A DNA stretch of 64,000 nt from contig CAUTZA010000001.1 of NCBI GenBank assembly GCA_963542845.1, positions 66,900-130,899 on the forward strand, read 5' to 3'. The position numbers and the translations under genes were made by a program. Positions 59,813-64,000 of the stretch are shown here, one piece after another; positions within the stretch are counted from its first letter, which is position 1; the number at the start of each line of letters is the position of its first letter. This stretch comes from JABCPO02 sp963542845 (GTDB taxonomy: Bacteria; Bacillota; Clostridia; TANB77; CAG-508). Below the pieces are notes generated by a model. That model was not told the DNA's origin. It saw nothing but the letters and a program-made list of their open reading frames with translations, and searched no databases.

Positions 59813-60244
59813 ATGGCAGCAGGAAAAGAAATAATACAACAAGTTAAATTACAAATAGACGCTGGGAAAGCAACAACAGCTCCACCAGTAGGGCCAGCAT
59901 TAGGGTCAACAGGTATAAACATAATGCAATTCGTAAAAGATTTTAATGAAAAGACAGCAAGTCAAGCAGGAATGAAGATTCCAGTTGTTGTAAGTATATA
60001 CAAAGATAAATCTTTTACATATATAACTAAAGTTCCACCAATGGCAAACTTAATTAAAAAAGAATTAAATATACCAAAGGGATCAGGAAAACCTAACAAG
60101 GATAAAGTTGCTAAAATGACTAAAGAACAAGTTAAAAAAGTAGCAGAATTAAAAATGCCAGACTTAAATGCAAATTCAATAGAAGCAGCAATGACAATTG
60201 TTGAAGGAACAGCAAAATCAATGGGAATAGTAGTAGTTGACTAG
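59813..60244 (+). CDS. rplK: 50S ribosomal protein L11
   Basis: 143 residues with the N-terminal QVKLQIDAGKATTAPPVGPALG block and the C-terminal rRNA-binding part (KMTKEQVKKVAELKMPDLNANSIEAAMTIVEGTAKSMGI). Forms the GTPase-associated centre with L10-L12. AGGAGGAAAC precedes the start. No in-frame CGG. Confidence 0.97.
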   Translation: MAAGKEIIQQVKLQIDAGKATTAPPVGPALGSTGINIMQFVKDFNEKTASQAGMKIPVVVSIYKDKSFTYITKVPPMANLIKKELNIPKGSGKPNKDKVAKMTKEQVKKVAELKMPDLNANSIEAAMTIVEGTAKSMGIVVVD

Positions 60245-60340
60245 TTAACTATTATAATTTTAAAATAATAAAAAAAGTATAAAAAGTAAAAGAAATATAA
60301 AAATATTAAAATAACAATAATAAATAAAAATATTAAATAA

Positions 60341-60377
60341 GTGGGAGGTATATACCGATTGTACCACAAGGAGGAAA
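60341..60377 (+). promoter_or_regulatory. putative L1-binding leader before rplA
   Basis: GTGGGAGG at 60341-60348 pairs at its base with CCAC at 60364-60367, directly ahead of the AGGAGG of rplA. This GTGGGAGG...ACCACAAGGAGG arrangement is what I recall as the L1 autoregulatory site between rplK and rplA in Firmicutes. Assigned from motif and position. Confidence 0.55.
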
Positions 60378-60378
60378 A

Positions 60379-61059
60379 ATGAAAAAATCAAAAGCAGCAA
60401 AAATAGCAGCAGAAATAGTAGATAAAAACAAATTATACACAGTAGAAGAAGCATTTGAATTAGTAGAAAAATTACCAAAAAGAAAATTCGATGAAACTGT
60501 TGAATTACACGTAAGATTAGGTGTAGATTCAAGAAATGCAGATCAACAAGTAAGAGGGACTGTAGTACTTCCAAACGGAACAGGTAAAACAGTTAGAGTA
60601 CTTGTTATAGCAAAAGGTGATAAAGCTAAAGAAGCGATGGATGCAGGAGCAGACTTTGTTGGAGCAGAAGAAATGATTACAAAAATTCAAAACGAAAACT
60701 GGTTTGAATATGATGTAATAGTAACAACACCAGATATGATGGGTGTAATTGGTAGAATAGGTAAAGTATTAGGACCTAAAGGATTAATGCCAAACCCTAA
60801 ATCTGGAACAATAACAATGGATGTTAAAAAAGCAGTTCAAGATATTAAAGCAGGTAAGGTAGAATATAGATTAGATAAAACAAATATAACTCACCTTGCA
60901 ATAGGAAAAGTATCATTTGGACCAGAAAAATTAAAAGAAAACTATACTGCAATAATGGATGCTTTAGTAAAAGCAAAACCAGCAGCAGCAAAAGGACAAT
61001 ACATAAAAGGTATTGCAATAACAACAACAATGGGACCTGGAATAAAGGTTGCAAATTAA
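60379..61059 (+). CDS. rplA: 50S ribosomal protein L1
   Basis: 226 residues, normal length. Two-domain L1 with FDETVELHVRLGVDSRNADQQVRGTVVLPNGTGK, VIGRIGKVLGPKGLMPNPKSGT and the end KGIAITTTMGPGIKV. Forms the L1 stalk and probably represses its own mRNA through the site just upstream. In NGTGK the codons AAC GGA carry CGG out of frame and are read normally. Confidence 0.97.
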   Translation: MKKSKAAKIAAEIVDKNKLYTVEEAFELVEKLPKRKFDETVELHVRLGVDSRNADQQVRGTVVLPNGTGKTVRVLVIAKGDKAKEAMDAGADFVGAEEMITKIQNENWFEYDVIVTTPDMMGVIGRIGKVLGPKGLMPNPKSGTITMDVKKAVQDIKAGKVEYRLDKTNITHLAIGKVSFGPEKLKENYTAIMDALVKAKPAAAKGQYIKGIAITTTMGPGIKVAN

Positions 61060-61090
61060 TTTAAAAAATAGTATAATACTAAATGTAAAT

Positions 61091-61196
61091 AGTTACCGAA
61101 GACAATAGGCGTATAAGTCCTATCGAGGGAAAAACTAAAATATAATGTATGTTATAATTATAGTCTTTGCCCCGTCTTTGGCAAAGGCTATTTTAA
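61091..61196 (+). ncRNA. ribosomal protein L10 leader
   Basis: The conserved leader core is recognisable: AGTTACCGAAGACAATAGGC, AAGTCCTATCGAGG, then the hairpin GTCTTTGCC/GGCAAAGGC (61163-61188) and a short T-rich stretch. L10(L12)4 binds this mRNA structure to repress rplJ-rplL. The 158-base gap between rplA and rplJ is fully accounted for by it. Confidence 0.9.
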
Positions 61197-61217
61197 TATA
61201 TATGGAGGTGCAGAAAA

Positions 61218-61805
61218 TTGGCTAACGAAAAAATAATAGAACTAAAAAAACAAGAAGTAACAAAATTAGCTGAAAGATTCAAAAAAGCCAACATAATATT
61301 ATTAGCAGATTACAGAGGAATAAACGCAGAAGACGTAACTAAATTAAGAAAAAATTTAGGAAACGTAGAAGCAGAATACTCAGTTATAAAAAATAATATT
61401 ATAAGAAGAGCTTTTGAAGAAATGGGAATCAAAGATTTCGAATCAGAATTAGTTGGTCCTACAGCTGTTATAACTTGTGAAAGCGATTATTTAGCTACTT
61501 CAAAAGTAATATATAATTTCATAAAAGAAAATGATTACTATACACTAAAAGCAGGAATGATAGAAGGAGAAGTTAAAACAAAAGAAGAAATATTCACACT
61601 TGCACAACTTCCTTCAAGAGAAGAATTACTATCAAAACTTGCTGGAGTATTGCTTGCTAATATATCAAAACTTGCAGTTGCACTTGATCAAGTTAAACAA
61701 CAAAAAGAATCAGGAGTAGAACCACAAGTTAAAGAAGAAAAAGCAGAAGCAGTAGAAGAAGTTAAAGCTGAAGAAGTTAAAGAAGAAAAAACAGAACAAG
61801 AATAA
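61218..61805 (+). CDS. rplJ: 50S ribosomal protein L10, TTG start
   Basis: 195 residues from TTG 61218, after TGGAGGTGCAGAAAA. Core: KKANIILLADYRGINAEDVTKLRKNLG...YSVIKNNIIRRAFEE. The C-terminal helix that carries L12 dimers is followed by an acidic Lys/Glu/Val tail, making it longer than the usual ~170 residues. Under control of the L10 leader. Confidence 0.95.
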   Translation: MANEKIIELKKQEVTKLAERFKKANIILLADYRGINAEDVTKLRKNLGNVEAEYSVIKNNIIRRAFEEMGIKDFESELVGPTAVITCESDYLATSKVIYNFIKENDYYTLKAGMIEGEVKTKEEIFTLAQLPSREELLSKLAGVLLANISKLAVALDQVKQQKESGVEPQVKEEKAEAVEEVKAEEVKEEKTEQE

Positions 61806-61863
61806 TTAATATACAAAAAACAAAACAAAGAATAAAAATATAAATAAAAAAAGGAGAATAAAA

Positions 61864-62229
61864 ATGGCAAATATAGAAAAAATGTTAGAAGAAATAGAAA
61901 AAATGACAGTTATAGAATTAGCTGACTTAGTTAAAGCTATAGAAGAAAAATTTGGAGTATCTGCAGCAGCAGTAGCAGCACCAGCAGCAGCTGGAGAAAC
62001 AGCTGGAGCAGCTGAAAAATCAGAATTCGACGTAGAATTAACATCAGTAGGTGGAGCTAAGATCGAAGTTATGAAAGTTGTTAAAACAGTTTCAGGATTA
62101 GGATTAAAAGAAGCTAAAGAATTAGTAGACGGAGCACCAAAAATAGTTAAAGCTGGAGTAGCTAAAGACGAAGCTGAAGAAATTAAGAAACAATTAGAAG
62201 CAGCAGGAGCTACAGTAACTTTAAAATAA
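61864..62229 (+). CDS. rplL: 50S ribosomal protein L7/L12
   Basis: 121 residues. The N-terminal dimerisation domain, Ala-rich hinge (AAAVAAPAAAGETAGAAE) and C-terminal domain (FDVELTSVGGAKIEVMKVVKTVSGLGLKEAKELVDGAPK) are typical. AAAGGAGAATAAAA precedes the start. Unusually, rpoB and rpoC do not follow; a tRNA and an unrelated secreted protein do. Confidence 0.97.
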   Translation: MANIEKMLEEIEKMTVIELADLVKAIEEKFGVSAAAVAAPAAAGETAGAAEKSEFDVELTSVGGAKIEVMKVVKTVSGLGLKEAKELVDGAPKIVKAGVAKDEAEEIKKQLEAAGATVTLK

Positions 62230-62349
62230 TTTTGAAGTTAAATATATTAAAAAATAATATGTATATGTAATTATAATTAGAAAACAAAAGTTAAATATTT
62301 TAAAATTTAATGTTGACTTATGAATTAATTATAATTATAATATACATAT

Positions 62350-62432
62350 GCGACTATGGCGGAATTGGTAGACGCGCCAGACTTAGAATCTGGTGTTTAG
62401 GCGTGGAGGTTCGAGTCCTCTTAGTCGCACCA
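62350..62432 (+). tRNA. tRNA-Leu (anticodon UAG)
   Basis: Cloverleaf with acceptor stem GCGACTA/TAGTCGC, D-arm TGGTAGACGC, anticodon stem CCAGA/TCTGG with loop CTTAGAA (anticodon TAG, A37), a long class II variable arm, GGTTCGAGTCC T-arm and encoded CCA. Reads CUN leucine codons. It is the only tRNA in the window, so the predicted CGGN-reading glycine tRNA cannot be tested here. Confidence 0.96.
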
Positions 62433-62446
62433 CTAAATACAAAAAG

Positions 62447-62487
62447 AGCTAGTAATGTAAGAATGTTTATATTACTAGCTTTTTTTG
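62447..62487 (+). terminator. terminator after tRNA-Leu
   Basis: Ten-base perfect stem AGCTAGTAAT/ATTACTAGCT with a 14-base loop and a run of seven T. Confidence 0.85.
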
Positions 62488-62605
62488 TATATATTAAAAT
62501 AAGGCTAAAATATTAAAAAATAGTAAGAAGTTGTTACAAATATATCACTTTAAACCTCTTTAATATATATTTAAAATATGAAATTGTATTAAAGAGAGGG
62601 AACAA

Positions 62606-64000
62606 ATGAAAATATTTAAAAAGATAACTATAGTAAGTATATTACTAATAATTATGCTTACATACACACAAACATGGGTATTTGCAGCAGAGTCAGAATT
62701 AACTCTAACTCCAAAGCCAGAAACAAATAATATACACCTTAAATGGACAGGACCACAAAATAGTTCATATAAGGTATACCAAAAAAAGCCTGGAGCTACA
62801 CAGTTTGAAACAATTGGACTTACTGACTTTAGTGCAGATGCAATAGATGAAGAGGTTAAAGTACTTAATATATATCCTCAAGAAGGGAATTCAAGTGCTG
62901 CACTATTGCCGGGTGCTACTCCAGAGGCTGTAGCAGAAATTTTTAAAGAACTACCTAAAGTAGAAGTAACATATTTAGATGGAACAAGAGAAACGATACA
63001 AAAGTCTGCTCTTTTGAAAGTATGGATGGAAGGACGGAACAGTAAAAGAAGGAGAAAATGTAACAAATTTTAGAGCATATGGAAAAAATCCAGTAACAGG
63101 AAGACAAATAATTAAGGTTAAGCATGTATCAGTTAGAGAGTTTGAAGCAAATCCTAGTATGATATGGGATTATGATGTAATGATGCATGGAACATGGGAT
63201 TCTAATGCTTGTAATGTTTTAAATGACAATGCTATAAACGAGATCTCAAGATATATTGATGCAGGGAAAGGTGTTCTTGGAGGACATGATACAATAGGTT
63301 TTAGGATGGGAACAACTTTAGGATTATCTAAAATTGCCGATAAATTTAATATTAAAAGAGGATATTGGCAAGGAATTAATATAAGTGGATATGACTATAA
63401 TAAGACATGGGGATATATATCACCAAAAGTAAAATTAAATAAAAAAGGATTTTTAACACAGTTTCCGTGGGAATTAGGTCCGATTGGAACAATTTTGACA
63501 GTACCACAAACACATACAACATCAAATGCAGCAAAACGGGAATGTATGGATGGAACTTACAGAAGGAAATTATTGGGATGAATTTAGTGAAATAAAAAAT
63601 GATGAACAGGCAAGAAGAGAGTTGCCACAAGATATGAATTTAAAATATTACCTAACAACATGGAATAATACAGCAATGATACAAACAGGGCATAGTGGAG
63701 GGCAATCTACAGAAGATGAAAGAAAAGTACTTGCAAATACACTATTTTACCTTAAACAATTAACTAAAAAGACAGAAATACTAGATAACTCAGCAAGAGA
63801 TATAGCAAATCCAAATAAGCCTGTAAATATTACAACAGCAGTAAATGAAGATAATACAACAAATATTAAATTTAGAAGACCAGAAGATAATGGAAGTACA
63901 TATGAATACTATGTAAAAGGGCTAGATGGAGCAAGAGAATTCACAAGTGACACTAAGAGTGCAACAATAACAACAGGAGTTAAGAAGTATAAGTATCAAG
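62606..64000 (+). CDS. large secreted protein, partial (two CGGN sites)
   Basis: At least 464 residues, running off the window. Signal peptide: MKIFKKITIVSILLIIMLTYTQTWVFAAE, likely cut after AFAA-type sequence at about 28. A fibronectin III/Ig-like strand region follows (IHLKWTGPQNSSYKVYQKK). Two CGG sites at 63035 (C+GGA, Gly144: WMEG, Gly, TVKEGENVTNF) and 63537 (C+GGG, Gly311: NAAK, Gly, NVWMELTEGNYW; the only GGG case) keep the frame open to the end. A middle domain (MIWDYDVMMHGTWDSNACNVLND...GKGVLGGHDTIGF) looks like a class I glutamine-amidotransferase-like fold, without an assignable activity. Preceded by GAGAGGGAAC. Confidence 0.8.

Noticed and set aside
12473..63537. Forty frameshifts as random pseudogenes or a degraded genome
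   Set aside because: All breaks are the same event (extra C before an in-frame GGN). Essential-type genes such as tsaB, miaA and prkC are affected, and conserved motifs continue on both sides without other damage.
12473..63537. Programmed +1 slippage of prfB type with a slippery P-site codon and an upstream Shine-Dalgarno-like stimulator
   Set aside because: Eighteen different codons precede the site. CTT is the most frequent (9 of 40), but no common slippery codon, upstream purine block, downstream stop or structure is shared.
12473..63537. Simple CGG reassignment (for example to Trp or Gln, as known in some bacteria)
   Set aside because: Triplet reading of CGG leads to stops within a few codons in most cases whatever amino acid is assigned; only a four-base step restores the protein.

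Overview
The window is a very AT-rich, almost entirely plus-strand stretch of a Firmicutes-type, probably clostridial, chromosome from a Gram-positive cell. Indicators are strong Shine-Dalgarno sites, DivIVA, SepF, PrkC with PASTA repeats, an LCP protein, a sortase, an L10 leader, and AGA/AGG as the main arginine codons. I cannot name the species.

The dominant feature is a recoding system. Twenty-four of the roughly 57 protein genes are apparently broken by one or more +1 frameshifts, 40 in all. Every shift has the same structure: an in-frame CGG whose C is one extra base directly in front of a glycine codon (C+GGN). If CGGN is read as one glycine, every gene becomes full length and each conserved motif returns with exact spacing. 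Examples are the Walker A loops of MiaA, the Lon-type protease and the KAP-type ATPase, the Lon GDSAS active site, the TsaB GPGSFTG motif, and the RlmN catalytic region. MutL needs five shifts, RlmN and Lon four each, and the sugar transferase has two back to back (CGGACGGA). The codon before the C varies freely (18 different codons), so this is not classical P-site slippage. It looks like efficient quadruplet decoding by a glycine tRNA, or A-site +1 capture at a CGG codon that has no arginine tRNA. Genes for ribosomal proteins, RNA polymerase, AspRS, SecE and NusG contain no such site. Two small unrecognised ORFs contain an in-frame CGG that does not fit (11407 and 19250).

Layout. 1-3764: infA-rpmJ-rpsM-rpsK-rpsD-rpoA-rplQ. 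3766-11230: four tandem paralogues of a surface protein with a prepilin-like N-terminus and leucine-rich repeats (LRRs). 11272-12261: two small membrane proteins. 12293-19299: radical SAM protein, UDG-like protein, aspS, CYTH protein, KAP-type ATPase and two tiny coiled-coil proteins. 19395-27095: sortase, phosphoesterase, rlmN, PP2C phosphatase, PrkC kinase and a prepilin-like Ig-repeat protein. 27227-38870: tsaB, Lon-type protease, a large coiled-coil protein, mutL, miaA, HlyD-like protein, sepF and divIVA. 38937-46090: four more LRR paralogues, one on the minus strand. 46214-57905: a capsule or surface-glycan operon (LCP, CpsB, Wzz, tyrosine kinase, sugar transferase, glycosyltransferase, polymerase, flippase, MptE-like, NeuA-PseG fusion, NeuB). 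58005-62229: vanZ-like gene, then rpmG-secE-nusG-rplK-rplA-rplJ-rplL with L1 and L10 autoregulatory leaders. 62350-62432: tRNA-Leu(UAG). From 62606: a secreted protein running off the window.

Together these are translation machinery, cell-envelope and surface display, nonulosonic-acid capsule synthesis and division genes. No stretch above 300 bases lacks a gene; the largest gaps hold leaders, terminators and promoters. No insertion sequence, phage, CRISPR array or replication origin was seen.
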